Source: Actinomadura litoris
GTDB taxonomy: Bacteria; Actinomycetota; Actinomycetes; Streptosporangiales; Streptosporangiaceae
Length of the DNA stretch: 64,000 bases
Assembly: GCF_009733595.1 (NCBI RefSeq)
Contig: NZ_WOFH01000017.1
Coordinates: 1-64,000 of the forward strand
Direction of reading: 5' to 3'
Numbering within the stretch: position 1 is the first letter of the stretch; the number at the start of each line of letters is the position of its first letter. A program made the position numbers and the translations under genes. Under the pieces are notes generated by a model. The model was not told the origin of the DNA. It saw only the letters and a program-made list of their open reading frames with translations, and made no database searches. Below, piece by piece: positions 1 to 8,555 of the stretch.

Positions 1-167
1 CCTGTACAAGCGGCGCAACGTGGTCGAACGCTGCATCGGCCGCCTCAAGCAATGGCGCGGCATCGCCACCCGCTACGACAAACTCGCCCGCAACTACCGC
101 GCAGCGATCGTCCTGGTCACAGCCCTGTTCTGGATCAACACATGATCCACCGGACAGAACCTAGGCA
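1..167 (+). mobile_element. Right end of an IS5-type insertion sequence (partial)
   Basis: The window opens inside a transposase gene, and the IS continues to the left outside the window. Just after the transposase stop, the stretch gatccaccggacagaacctag (146-167 region) looks like the terminal inverted repeat of an IS. The left end and the target duplication cannot be seen, so the exact boundary is inferred. Confidence 0.6.
2..145 (+). CDS. IS5-family transposase, C-terminal fragment
   Basis: Only the last 47 residues are visible, reading in frame from base 2 to a TGA at 143-145. They contain RRNVVERCIGRLKQWRGIAT followed by RYDKLARNYRAAIV, the characteristic C-terminal end of IS5/IS4-type DDE transposases, in which the E of NVVER is the catalytic glutamate. 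The protein would cut and join IS ends during transposition. Whether the full gene is intact cannot be judged because it runs off the left edge. No other transposase was recognised in the window. Confidence 0.85.
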   Translation: MYKRRNVVERCIGRLKQWRGIATRYDKLARNYRAAIVLVTALFWINT

Positions 168-309
168 GCCCGCGAGCCTTAGCACGCGCCCGCCCCGCGA
201 CTAGAGGAAATCCCTCCCGAGCCGGGGCGCGAACGCTGGCAGACATTGCCCGTGCCCCGCGTCCCGGCATTGCGGATCATGAGCCTCTCCCCACGCGAGA
301 GGTGATCCC

Positions 310-1935
310 ATGCGGCCCTTCGCTGCCTCCGCCGCCGCGCTCGCGCTCAGCGCGGCCCTGGTCTCACCCGCCCACGCGGCCCCGGGAGGGGCCGCGAAGG
401 AGCAGATCGTCCGGGTGGACGTCCCGGACGCGCCCTCGGCCCGGCGCCTCGCCGGGCTCGGCCTCGACCTCGCCGAGGCGTCCGGCCCCGGGTGGGCGGA
501 CGTCGTCCTGCGCTCCCCGTCCGACGCGGCGGCGCTGCGCGGGGCGGGGTACACCTGGCGCGTCCGCGTCGCCGACCTCGGCGCCGACCGCGAACGCGAC
601 CGCGCCTACGCCGCGCGGACCGCCCGGTCGCCGCTGCCCAGCGGCCGCACGTCCTACCGGACGCTGCGCGACTACGAGTCGGAGATGGCGGCGCTCGCCC
701 GCCGCCATCCCTCGCGGGTCCGCGGGTTCACGCTGCCGGAGCGGACCCTGGAAGGGCGCCGGGTCCGCGGCATAGAGATCGGCCACCACGTGTCCGCCCG
801 CGACGGGCGCCCGGTGTTCCTCATGGTCGGGCTGCACCACGCGCGCGAGTGGCCGTCCGGCGAGATGGCGATGGAGTTCGGCTACGACCTGCTGCGCCGC
901 GACGGCCGGGACCGCGAGATCACCCGGCTGCTCGACACGACCCGCGTCGTGCTCGTCCCGGTGGTGAACCCGGACGGCTTCAACCTCTCGCGCGGCGGCG
1001 GCGCGCTGGAGTACAAGCGGAAGAACTGCCGCGTCGTGGACGGGAAGGACGCCCCGCCGCCGCTGTGCGCCAAGCCGGCGAACGAGGAACTCGGCGTGGA
1101 CGTGAACCGCAACTACGGTTTCGGCTGGGGCGGCACCGGGTCGAGCGCGGACCGCACCGCCGGCGACTACCACGGCGCGGGCCCCTTCTCCGAGCCCGAG
1201 TCCCGCAACATCCGCGACCTGGTGTCCTCCCGGCAGGTCACGACGCTGATCACCAACCACACCTACGGCGGGACGATCCTGCGCCCCTACTTCTCCAAGG
1301 CCGAGGGCGTCGCCCCGGACGAGCGCGCCTACAAGGCGCTCAGCGACGCGATGTCCGCGCAGAACGGCTACACGGGGATGCGGTCGGGCGACGACTACGA
1401 GACGACGGGCGAGACCAACGACTGGTCCTACTACGCCACCCGCGGCCTCGGCTACACGATCGAGTTCGGCCGCAAGTCGTTCCACCCGGCGTTCGAGACC
1501 CTCGTCGACGAGTACCACGGGACCGGCCCGACGGCGGGCAAGGGCGCGCGCGGCGCGTTCCTCGTCGCGCTCCGCAACGCCGCCGACCGCGGCGCGCACT
1601 CGGTGCTGCGCGGCCGCGCGCCCGGCGGCGCCACGCTGAGCATCACCAAGGGCTTCACGCTGTGGACGTCGCCGGTCGGCGCCCGGAAGCCCCGGCCGGT
1701 GCCGACGCGCCTGACGTCCTCGATGCGGGTGCCCGCGAACGGCCGCTTCGTGTGGGACGTGAACCCGTCGGTGCGCCCGGAGCCGCCCTTCACCCCGGCC
1801 GGGCAGAAGCCCGTCACCGGCCTGCTCCAGGAGAAGTGGACGCTCACCTGCACCGCGCGCGGCCACTCCTCGACGGTCAGGGTGCTGGTCGACCGGGGGC
1901 GGCAGGCGTACCTCGACCTCGGCCGCTGCCGCTGA
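310..1935 (+). CDS. Secreted M14-family zinc carboxypeptidase
   Basis: A 541-residue exported metallopeptidase that should remove C-terminal residues from peptides outside the cell. Residues 1-23 form a signal peptide ending AHA. The zinc site of the M14 family is complete: HARE (His177, Glu180) and His317 in ITNHTYGG. The substrate-binding VNRNYGF stretch (266-270) and the catalytic general base Glu385 in YTIEFG are also present. The C-terminal 120 residues look like an extra beta-rich domain. The ATG at 310 follows a gagaggtgat Shine-Dalgarno region. The 3' end overlaps the convergent TetR gene by 59 bp. The family call is firm; the specificity (A, B or T type) cannot be deduced. Confidence 0.93.
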   Translation: MRPFAASAAALALSAALVSPAHAAPGGAAKEQIVRVDVPDAPSARRLAGLGLDLAEASGPGWADVVLRSPSDAAALRGAGYTWRVRVADLGADRERDRAYAARTARSPLPSGRTSYRTLRDYESEMAALARRHPSRVRGFTLPERTLEGRRVRGIEIGHHVSARDGRPVFLMVGLHHAREWPSGEMAMEFGYDLLRRDGRDREITRLLDTTRVVLVPVVNPDGFNLSRGGGALEYKRKNCRVVDGKDAPPPLCAKPANEELGVDVNRNYGFGWGGTGSSADRTAGDYHGAGPFSEPESRNIRDLVSSRQVTTLITNHTYGGTILRPYFSKAEGVAPDERAYKALSDAMSAQNGYTGMRSGDDYETTGETNDWSYYATRGLGYTIEFGRKSFHPAFETLVDEYHGTGPTAGKGARGAFLVALRNAADRGAHSVLRGRAPGGATLSITKGFTLWTSPVGARKPRPVPTRLTSSMRVPANGRFVWDVNPSVRPEPPFTPAGQKPVTGLLQEKWTLTCTARGHSSTVRVLVDRGRQAYLDLGRCR

Positions 1936-2545
1936 CACCGCTCCCGCCGCCGCTGAACAGCGCGTCGAGGTGGTAGCGCAGGACGTCCATCGCCGACTCC
2001 GAGGTGCGCCGCCCCACCAGCACGCTCGTCCCCAGCCCGTGGACGAGGGCGAGCAGCCGCGCGGCCTCGGTCGCGGTGTCGGCCGACGCCGCGACCGAGC
2101 CGCCCGCGACCGCGGCGTCCAGGGCCTGCGCGAGCTGCCGCTCCAGCCGGTCGGGGCCGTCCACGAACGGCTGGTCGGCGAGCGAGGGGTCGGTCATCGA
2201 CAGCACGGCGTAGGACGTCCACACCTGGTGGAACGCGCGGCTGTCCGGGTCGGTCGGCAGCGCCTCGGCCAGCAGCGCCTCGACGAACGCGCGCGGTGCG
2301 GGCGCGGGCAGCGCGGCCAGCCGCGCCGCCCACCGCTCGCGGCTCAGCCGCTCCAGCCGCTCCAGCGCCGCGTTCATGAGCTGCGCCTTGCTCTCGAAGT
2401 AGTACTGGACGAGCCGCAGCGAGACCCCCGCCTCGGCCGCCACCGACCGCATGGTGACGGCGTGCAGCCCGTCCCGTCCGGCCACCCGGACCAGCCCGTC
2501 GGTGATCTGCGCGCGGCGCGCGTCGTGATCCGCGGTTCTCGGCAC
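1877..2545 (-). CDS. TetR-family transcriptional regulator
   Basis: The N-terminal region (roughly residues 8-55) has the TetR DNA-binding fold: ITDGLVRVAGRDGLHAVTMR, then SVAAEAGVSLRLVQYYFESK, followed by a variable ligand-binding domain. I chose the GTG at 2545 (VPRTADHDARRAQ) because this gives normal TetR spacing; the frame stays open upstream to 2602, across a likely operator. The gene is divergent from a broken MFS transporter at 2626, its probable former target, so it may now control only itself. The last 20 or so residues are Gly/Arg/Pro-rich and read antisense into the carboxypeptidase 3' end. Confidence 0.88.
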   Translation of the reverse strand: MPRTADHDARRAQITDGLVRVAGRDGLHAVTMRSVAAEAGVSLRLVQYYFESKAQLMNAALERLERLSRERWAARLAALPAPAPRAFVEALLAEALPTDPDSRAFHQVWTSYAVLSMTDPSLADQPFVDGPDRLERQLAQALDAAVAGGSVAASADTATEAARLLALVHGLGTSVLVGRRTSESAMDVLRYHLDALFSGGGSGVSGSGRGRGTPAAPGRPAP

Positions 2546-2584
2546 CCCCCGATCCTCTCGCACGGCCCCGCCGGTCGTAACATA

Positions 2585-2602
2585 ATAATACATCCGTATC
2601 AT
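2585..2602. promoter_or_regulatory. Probable TetR operator, imperfect 18-bp palindrome
   Basis: ATAATAC and GTATCAT form 7-bp inverted half-sites (one mismatch) around the 4-nt spacer atcc. The site is AT-rich against a very GC-rich background. It lies in the divergent gap between the tetR start (2545) and the MFS remnant (2626), the usual place for a TetR operator. Binding is inferred. Confidence 0.6.
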
Positions 2603-2625
2603 AATGGACCGACCATGACCCGGCG

Positions 2626-2817
2626 GTGCTCGTCCACACGTGCGCGGCGCAGTTCATGGTCGTCCTGGACGTGTCGGTGGTGAACGTCGCGCCGCCCTCC
2701 CTCCAGGCCGACCTCGGCTTCAGCACGGTGGACCTGCGATGGGCCGTCAACGCCGCCACGGCCGTCCCGCCGCCCGGACGCGCACCGGGCACGCCCGCCC
2801 CGGACGCGGCGGCATAA
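2626..2817 (+). pseudogene. Remnant of a DHA2/EmrB-type MFS drug exporter (N-terminus only)
   Basis: Codons from GTG 2626 to about 2754 read LVHTCAAQFMVVLDVSVVNV then PPSLQADLGFSTVDLRW, which is the first transmembrane helix and loop of 14-helix MFS multidrug exporters. After roughly 43 residues the homology stops, and an unrelated Pro/Ala tail runs to TAA 2815-2817. A full exporter is about 450-500 residues. An out-of-frame ATG at 2615 (MTRR-like) suggests one base was also lost near the start. The stop TAA overlaps the ATG of the next regulator. Read as a deletion-scarred pseudogene whose divergent TetR regulator survived. Confidence 0.8.
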
Positions 2818-3488
2818 TGGGCCGCGTGACCACGACGCGCGGTAACCCCGGCGGGCCCCGCCCGCGCCGCACCGCTCCCGCCCGCCGCCACGGGGGCGAC
2901 GCCCCCGCCCCGGTCTCCCAGCGGCGCGAGCACCTGGTCAGGCTGGCGGCCGACCTGTTCGCGGAGAAGGGCTTCCAGGCCACGACGGTGCGCAACATCG
3001 CCCAGGAAGCGGGCATCCTGTCGGGGAGCCTCTACCACCACTTCGACTCCAAGGAGTCGATCGTCGACGAGATCCTCACCGGCTACCTCGACGAGGTCAT
3101 GCCCGCCTACCGCAAGGTGGTCGCCGAGCGCGGGAACCCGCGCGCCACGGTCGAGGGGCTCGTCCGCGCCGCGTTCGCCTCCCTCGCGCCGCACCGCGCC
3201 GCCGTCACCGTGCTGCAGAACGACTGGAGCTACCTCCAGGGCATGGACCGGTTCGCCTACCTGGCCGACGCCGAGCGCGAGGCGGAGCGGATGTGGGTCG
3301 GGGCCATCAAGGCGGGCCAGGCCGAGGGGCTGTTCCGCACCGACATCGACCCGGGGCTGACCTACCGGATGATCCGCGACACGATCCGGCTCGCCGTCCG
3401 CTGGGCGGGGCCCGGCGGACGGCTCGACACCGGCGCGCTCGCCGACCACTACGTCAAGGTCATGTTCGACGGCGTCAACGCCCACTGA
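2817..3488 (+). CDS. TetR-family regulator, KstR2-like
   Basis: A 223-residue TetR regulator. Its helix-turn-helix region, ATTVRNIAQEAGILSGSLYH then HFDSKESIVDEIL, and its C-terminal YRMIRDTIRLAVRWAGPGG are very close to mycobacterial KstR2, the CoA-thioester-responsive repressor of late cholesterol-ring degradation. No steroid genes are nearby, so the ligand is more safely described as a probable acyl-CoA. The ATG at 2817 overlaps the stop of the MFS remnant (taATG). GTG 2826 is an alternative start. The 3' end overlaps the convergent MMPL gene by 14 bp. Confidence 0.88.
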   Translation: MGRVTTTRGNPGGPRPRRTAPARRHGGDAPAPVSQRREHLVRLAADLFAEKGFQATTVRNIAQEAGILSGSLYHHFDSKESIVDEILTGYLDEVMPAYRKVVAERGNPRATVEGLVRAAFASLAPHRAAVTVLQNDWSYLQGMDRFAYLADAEREAERMWVGAIKAGQAEGLFRTDIDPGLTYRMIRDTIRLAVRWAGPGGRLDTGALADHYVKVMFDGVNAH

Positions 3489-5601
3489 CCGGCTCGACGT
3501 GCACCGCGTCCCCGTGCCCGGCACCGGAGGGAAGCAGCCGCGCCAGCGCGCGGGGCATCCACCAGTTCGCCTCACCGAACAGCTCCATCAGCGACGGGAC
3601 GAGCACGAGCCGCACGATCGTCGCGTCCACGACGATCGCGACGCCGAGGCCGAGGCCGATCTGCTTGACCGCGACGTCCGCGCCGAGCAGCACCGACAGG
3701 AACACCATCACCATGATCGCGGCCGCCGCGGTGATCACGCGGGCGGTGTGGGTGAGGCCCTGCGCGACGGCCTCCCGGGTCTCCACGCCCGTCCGGTGGA
3801 CCTCGCGGATGCGCGAGACGAGGAACACCTCGTAGTCCATCGAGAGCCCGAACAGGATCGGGAACATCATCAGCGGCACCCACGTGGTCACCGGCATGTC
3901 CGTGGGGAACCCGAGCGCGCGGCCCGCCCAGCCCCACTGGACGACGGCCGTCAGCACCCCGTAGGCCGCCGCGATCGACAGCAGGTTCATCAGCGCGGCC
4001 TGGACCGCCACCGTGACCGACCGGACGAGCGCGACCAGCAGCAGCAGCGACAGCCCCACCACGACCGCGATCAGCCACGGCAGCCGCTCGCTCACGCTGT
4101 CGGCGAAGTCGATGGACGCGGCGTTCGGCCCGCCCACGTAGGCGCGGACGCCCGTCCCGGCGGTGGCGGCGGGGATGACCCTGTCGCGCAGCTCATGGAC
4201 GAGGCGCGGCGTCCGCTCGTCCTGCGAGCCCGTCGTGGGGAACGCCATGACCACCGAGACCGCGCCGTCCCGGCTGGCGCGCGGCGGCTGGACGGCGGCG
4301 ACGCCCGGGGTCGCGCGGACGGCGGCGGCGACGGGCGCCGCGTCCCCGCCCCGCGTGACGATCACCAGCGGCGCGGCGGTGCCCGCCCCGAAGCCCTCAC
4401 TGAGGATCTCGGCGGAGGCGTAGCCGCTGGTGTCGTGCGGCTGGGTGCTGGAGTCGGGCAGGCTGAGCCGCATCGACAGCGCGGGCGCGGCGAGCACCAG
4501 CAGCACCGCCGCCGCGCACAGCCCGGCGGCGACCGGATGCCGCTGGACGGTCCGCGCCCAGCGCTCGGCGAGCGGGCGGCGCGCCCGGCCGAGGCCCGGC
4601 ACCCGGAACCGGTCGATCGCGCGGCCGGTGAAGCCGAGCAGCGCGGGCAGCAGCGTCACCGCGCCGAGCATCGTCATCAGCACCGCGAGCCCCGCCGCGA
4701 CCGCGACGCCGTTGAACAGCTTCTGCTGCATGACGAACAGGCCCATCATCGCGATCACGACCGTGGTCCCGGCGAACAGGACGGCGCGTCCGGCGGTGGT
4801 GATCGCGGTGACCGTCGCCTCCTCCGGGTCGCTGCCGCCGTGCAACTCCTCGCGGTAGCGGGTGACGATGAACAGCGCGTAGTCGATGCCGACGCCGAGC
4901 CCGATGAGCGCGGCGACGATCGGGCTGAACGACGGGGCCGGCAGCAGGTGCCCGAGCAGCGCGATCAGGCCGAGGCCGGAGCCGATGCCGAGCAGCGCCG
5001 TCACGATCGGCAGCCCCATCGCCAGCACCGACCCGAACGCGACGAGCAGGATGACCACGGCGGCGAGCACGCCGATGCCCTCGGCGGGGCCGCCGCCCGG
5101 CGTCTCCGCCGCGTCCACGGCCGACCCGCCGAGCTCCAGCCGGACGGGCCCGTCGCTGGAGCGCACGTCGTCCAGCAGCTCGGTGACGGCGCCGGTGGGC
5201 ATGTCCTCGGAGGTGACGTCGAGGTTGGCGGTGGCGAACGCCGTCCGGCCGTCCCGGGAGATCTGGCCCGGCTGGCCGTAGGGCGAGGCCACCGACGTCA
5301 CGTGCGGGGTCCTGCCCATCCGGTCGAGGGCCTGCCGCACCTTCGCCTGGACGTCCGGTGCGCGCACGCCGGCGTCCGCGCGGACGGCGAGCGTGATGCT
5401 GTCGCCGCTGCGCTCGGGGAAGTGGTCGTCCAGCAGCCGCTCGGCCTTCGCCGAGCCGGAGTCGCCGCCGGAGAAGTCGTTCAGCGGCTCGGCGGCGAAG
5501 CCGAATCCGGTGACGAGCACGACGATCGTGCCCAGCACCCAGGCGGCCACGGTCAGACGCCGCCTCCGGTAGCAGAGCCGGGCGAGTCTGGCCAGTCTCA
5601 T
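3475..5601 (-). CDS. MMPL/RND-family membrane transporter
   Basis: A 708-residue polytopic membrane protein with the duplicated MMPL layout. TM1 is at residues 17-36, followed by a large extracytoplasmic domain (about 37-170) and a first bundle of helices containing GIDYALFIVTRYREEL (from residue 238). A second extracytoplasmic domain and a second bundle containing LSMDYEVFLVSRIREVH follow. The charged residues in these two motifs are the proton-relay region of MmpL proteins. Members export lipids, siderophores or drugs; the cargo here is unknown. The gene converges on the KstR2-like regulator. Confidence 0.92.
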   Translation of the reverse strand: MRLARLARLCYRRRRLTVAAWVLGTIVVLVTGFGFAAEPLNDFSGGDSGSAKAERLLDDHFPERSGDSITLAVRADAGVRAPDVQAKVRQALDRMGRTPHVTSVASPYGQPGQISRDGRTAFATANLDVTSEDMPTGAVTELLDDVRSSDGPVRLELGGSAVDAAETPGGGPAEGIGVLAAVVILLVAFGSVLAMGLPIVTALLGIGSGLGLIALLGHLLPAPSFSPIVAALIGLGVGIDYALFIVTRYREELHGGSDPEEATVTAITTAGRAVLFAGTTVVIAMMGLFVMQQKLFNGVAVAAGLAVLMTMLGAVTLLPALLGFTGRAIDRFRVPGLGRARRPLAERWARTVQRHPVAAGLCAAAVLLVLAAPALSMRLSLPDSSTQPHDTSGYASAEILSEGFGAGTAAPLVIVTRGGDAAPVAAAVRATPGVAAVQPPRASRDGAVSVVMAFPTTGSQDERTPRLVHELRDRVIPAATAGTGVRAYVGGPNAASIDFADSVSERLPWLIAVVVGLSLLLLVALVRSVTVAVQAALMNLLSIAAAYGVLTAVVQWGWAGRALGFPTDMPVTTWVPLMMFPILFGLSMDYEVFLVSRIREVHRTGVETREAVAQGLTHTARVITAAAAIMVMVFLSVLLGADVAVKQIGLGLGVAIVVDATIVRLVLVPSLMELFGEANWWMPRALARLLPSGAGHGDAVHVEPVSGR

Positions 5602-5711
5602 GGGGAACCACCTTCGCGGACATGCCGCTCACAGGGAGAATTGCCTACCCGTCGAGCCTGGCGCCCGGGGCGCCGCGGGACATCCGGCGCACGGCGTCAC
5701 CCGATCTTCGG

Positions 5712-5731
5712 CGTACTTCGGTTGGAGTACG
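5712..5731. promoter_or_regulatory. Inverted repeat upstream of the MMPL gene
   Basis: CGTACT and AGTACG are perfect 6-bp inverted arms separated by 8 nt. The site lies about 110 bp upstream of the MMPL start and about 130 bp upstream of the small protein at 5861, in their shared divergent region. It could be a repressor site for either gene; this is inference from position only. Confidence 0.4.
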
Positions 5732-5860
5732 TCCGGCGCGGTATCCCACGGCATGGGCCCCCTAACCCCCATAGTGTGCTTAGTCACAATTTGACGAGTA
5801 GGGGTGACGCTTTGGCCCTTGGGGACGCTGTTACCGGAGACATCTACGGGGGGAGGCGAC

Positions 5861-6091
5861 ATGTCGGCTCAACGGGGCGCCGCCGGTCGTGAGGAACCCA
5901 CGCCGGCGGCGCTGCGCGCCGCCACGGCGCGGGGATTGCAGGAGCAGTTCCCGGGGGTGCGGGTCTGGTACGGCGAGGCCACCGGATCGTGGTGGGCCCT
6001 GGTCCCACGGCGGGACGGTCCGCGGCTGCTGGAGGCGGCCTCGGCCCAGGAGCTGCGAGAAGAGATCATGAGCGCGCGGAACCGGGGGTGA
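5861..6091 (+). CDS. Small tryptophan-rich protein, unknown function
   Basis: A 76-residue cytosolic protein with no signal peptide or membrane segment. I chose ATG 5861 because gggagg lies just upstream. The core, FPGVRVWYGEATGSWWALVP, matches FPGWTIWFGPFTRRWWALPP in the protein encoded at 36614-36946 on the minus strand, so the two are paralogues. A C-terminal helix (LLEAASAQELREEIM) follows the Trp-rich core in both. The 3' end overlaps the convergent response regulator by 26 bp. No function is assigned. Confidence 0.75.
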   Translation: MSAQRGAAGREEPTPAALRAATARGLQEQFPGVRVWYGEATGSWWALVPRRDGPRLLEAASAQELREEIMSARNRG

Positions 6092-6773
6092 CCAGCCCGC
6101 ACTCGTAGGCCAGCACGACCAGCCGGACCCGGTCGCGCGCGCCGAGCTTGCCCATGGTCCGGCTGACGTGGGTCTTCGCGGTGAGGGGGCTGACCGCGAG
6201 CGCGTCGGCGATCTCCTCGTTGGACAGCCCGCGCCCGACCAGCCGGAGCACCTCGCGCTCCCGGCCGGTGAGCACGTCCAGCAGCGCGGCCGCGGCGGGC
6301 GCGACCCCGAGCCCGGCCCCGCCGCCGGGCGGGCCCGGATCCGGCGCCCGCGCCACGAACCCCTCGATGACCGCCCGCGTCACCGCCGGCGCCAGCAGCG
6401 ACTCCCCCGCCGCGACCACCCGCACGGCGCGCAGCAGGTCGGCGGGCTCGATGTCCTTCACCAGGAACCCGGCGGCGCCCGCGCGCAGCGCCCGGTAGAG
6501 GTTCTCGTCCTCGGCCCAGGTGGTCAGCACCACGACCCGGACCTCGGCGAGCGCCGGGTCGGCGGTGATCCGGCGGATCGCGGTGAGCCCGTCCACGCCG
6601 GGCATGCTCAGATCCATCAGCACGACGTCCGGGCGCAGCTCGCGGGCCAGCGCGATCGCCGCGCCGCCGTGCTCGGCCTCCCCCACCACCTCGATGCCCT
6701 CGGCCGACCGCAGCAGCATCCGGAAGCCCGCCCGCACCAGCGACTGGTCGTCGGCGAGCACGACGCGGATCAC
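6066..6773 (-). CDS. NarL/LuxR-type response regulator
   Basis: A 235-residue regulator. The receiver domain covers residues 1-120, with acidic residues DD at 8-9, phospho-acceptor Asp54 in VVLMDLSMPG and the conserved Lys in LVKD. A Gly/Pro/Ala linker leads to a LuxR-type HTH: LTGREREVLRLVGRGLSNEE, then LAVSPLTAKTHVSRTMGKLG. The GTG start at 6773 overlaps the stop of the upstream kinase (GTGA), so the pair is translationally coupled. Targets are unknown. Confidence 0.93.
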   Translation of the reverse strand: MIRVVLADDQSLVRAGFRMLLRSAEGIEVVGEAEHGGAAIALARELRPDVVLMDLSMPGVDGLTAIRRITADPALAEVRVVVLTTWAEDENLYRALRAGAAGFLVKDIEPADLLRAVRVVAAGESLLAPAVTRAVIEGFVARAPDPGPPGGGAGLGVAPAAAALLDVLTGREREVLRLVGRGLSNEEIADALAVSPLTAKTHVSRTMGKLGARDRVRLVVLAYECGLVTPGSARS

Positions 6774-7948
6774 GGCACGCCGCCCGCCACGTCCGCGAGC
6801 GGCGCCCGCGCGGCGGGCAGCGACGCGGCCACCCGGAAGCCGCCGGACGCGCCGGCCCCGGCGGCGAACGTTCCACCGAGGGCCTGGACGCGCTCGCGCA
6901 TGCCGTTCACGCCGTGCCCTCCCCCGGCCCCCGCGGCCGGGCCGCCGCCGTCGTCGACGATCTCCAGATCGAGCCCGGCGTCGTCGTAGGCCATGCGCAC
7001 GCGGACGCGCACGTTCGTCCCCGCATGCCGCAGGACGTTGGTGAGCGACTCCTGGAGGATCCGGTAGGCGGCGTGGTCGGCGCGCTGGTCGAGGTCCCGC
7101 ACCGTGCCCGTGACCGCCAACTCGACCGGGACGCCCGACGCGCGGACCGCCTCCAGCAGCGCCGGGAGCCGGTCGAGCCCGTGGGTGTCCGCGTCCGCGC
7201 CGGACCGCAGCGCGCCGAGCGTCGCGCGCATCTCCCGGAGCGCCTGCTTGCTCGTCTCCCGGATCGCGGCGAGCGCCGGACGGGCCCCCTCGTCCTCCTC
7301 GCCGAGGACGTGCAGCGCGCTGCCCGCCTGCACGGTGATCGTGGCCATGCTGTGCGCGACCGTGTCGTGCAGCTCGCGGGCGATGCGGACGCGGTCCTCG
7401 GCGACCCGCCGGGCGGCCTCCGCCTCGCGCTCCTCGGCGGCGAGCCGCAGCCGCTCCCGCGTCTCCGCGGCCAGGGCGCGGCGGCTGCGCAGCACCTCCG
7501 CCAGCAGCATCACGGTCACCGCCAGCGCCGTGTGCGTGAGGAAGTTGGCGAGCGCCTCCAGCGGCTTGCCGTGCTTCAGCGAGACGATGACGAAGCCGAC
7601 GGTGAAGTACCCGGCGCATACGCCGACCGCCCAGCGGGGCCGCCCCGCGTACACCGTCGAGAAGAACGGGACGGCCAGCAGCGCCGTCGGCGGAATCCCC
7701 GGATAGCCCAGCGAGTAGTACACGAACAGGCCCGCGCTGCTCAGCAGCAGCGTCGCGACCGGCTTCCGCCGGTGCAGGACGAGCGGCAGCGTCATCAGGG
7801 CGCAGACCAGGTAGGCGCCGGCGTCGACCGGCCGCGCGTGCTGCTCGTCCGACTCGTGGATCATGATGGTGGTGACCGCCCCGACGGCCAGCGCGACGCC
7901 CGCGTCCAGCAGGGGCCCGCGCCAGGTCACCGGGCGGAGGATCTTCAC
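6770..7948 (-). CDS. Membrane sensor histidine kinase (HisKA_3 type)
   Basis: A 392-residue kinase with four to six predicted membrane helices in residues 12-150 and no extracellular domain, then a charged helix. The HisKA_3 dimerisation region carries phospho-acceptor His194 in ARELHDTVAHSM. The ATPase domain has an N box (RILQESLTNVLRHAG) and a G box (GHGVNGMRERV). It phosphorylates the NarL-type regulator encoded directly downstream, with which it overlaps by 4 bp. The signal may be membrane stress or a lipophilic compound, as for other short-sensor kinases; this is not shown by the sequence. Confidence 0.92.
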   Translation of the reverse strand: MKILRPVTWRGPLLDAGVALAVGAVTTIMIHESDEQHARPVDAGAYLVCALMTLPLVLHRRKPVATLLLSSAGLFVYYSLGYPGIPPTALLAVPFFSTVYAGRPRWAVGVCAGYFTVGFVIVSLKHGKPLEALANFLTHTALAVTVMLLAEVLRSRRALAAETRERLRLAAEEREAEAARRVAEDRVRIARELHDTVAHSMATITVQAGSALHVLGEEDEGARPALAAIRETSKQALREMRATLGALRSGADADTHGLDRLPALLEAVRASGVPVELAVTGTVRDLDQRADHAAYRILQESLTNVLRHAGTNVRVRVRMAYDDAGLDLEIVDDGGGPAAGAGGGHGVNGMRERVQALGGTFAAGAGASGGFRVAASLPAARAPLADVAGGVP

Positions 7949-8169
7949 GCGTCAACCGTACGACGATCCCACCCGGTATGGCGCCCGCTCAGGGACGAGT
8001 CAGGGCCCCCTCAGGGACACACCAGGGTCCGCGGAGAGTACGCCGCACAAGGACCTCGACCGTCACGCGAGTGCGTGGCTGACCGAGGGGGCGCGTGGGC
8101 GGCGACTTCATAGGTCCGGTCCGCCGGGGGCGGGGCGCGATCCGCCCCCGGTGGACGTCCGGTGAAACT

Positions 8170-8211
8170 AACCCGAAACAGGTTCGGGTTCAAGCGCTTG
8201 TTCGGTTTCGG
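8170..8211. terminator. Nested inverted repeats just 3' of the Dabb gene
   Basis: Outer arms CCGAAAC (8173-8179) and GTTTCGG (8205-8211) enclose smaller palindromes. One is AACCCGAA/TTCGGGTT (8170-8177 and 8183-8190) and the other is CAAGCGCTTG (8191-8200). The structure begins a few bases past the stop of the minus-strand gene at 8218, which suits a terminator, but its compound symmetry could also be a protein-binding site. Confidence 0.5.
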
Positions 8212-8217
8212 CCCGCA

Positions 8218-8517
8218 CTACAGCTCGTACTGGATCGCGGCGCGCGCCGCGGCGATCGGCGTGACATACCTGTCGACCACCTCCCGGTGCGCCGGATGGT
8301 CGCGGTAGGCGAGGTAGGCGTCCCGGTCGGCGAAGTCCGCGACGAGCACGAAGTCGTAGGAGGAGGGGTTGATGCCCGCGTCCGCCCCGACGCTGTACTC
8401 CCGGATCTGCGGGATGATCCCCGGCAGCTCACCGAGCCGGGCCGCGACCTCCTCCTGCTGCCCGGTCGTCGTCCCCTCGGCCCAGATGAACATCGCCACA
8501 TGGCGCAATCCGCTCAT
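8218..8517 (-). CDS. Dabb (stress-responsive alpha/beta-barrel) domain protein
   Basis: A 99-residue single-domain protein. The opening LRHVAMFIWAEGTT, central YDFVLVADFADRDAYLAYRD and closing H-P-x-H-x-x-V-V-D-R-Y pattern are those of the dimeric Dabb ferredoxin-like barrel fold. Family members range from plant stress proteins to small enzymes such as olivetolic acid cyclase, so the reaction is not predictable. It lies 38 bp downstream of a flavodoxin-fold gene on the same strand, so the two probably form an operon. Confidence 0.85.
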   Translation of the reverse strand: MSGLRHVAMFIWAEGTTTGQQEEVAARLGELPGIIPQIREYSVGADAGINPSSYDFVLVADFADRDAYLAYRDHPAHREVVDRYVTPIAAARAAIQYEL

Positions 8518-8555
8518 GGCGGCACGCTACCGCCGTCCGCCCGGCGGCGTCCGGC

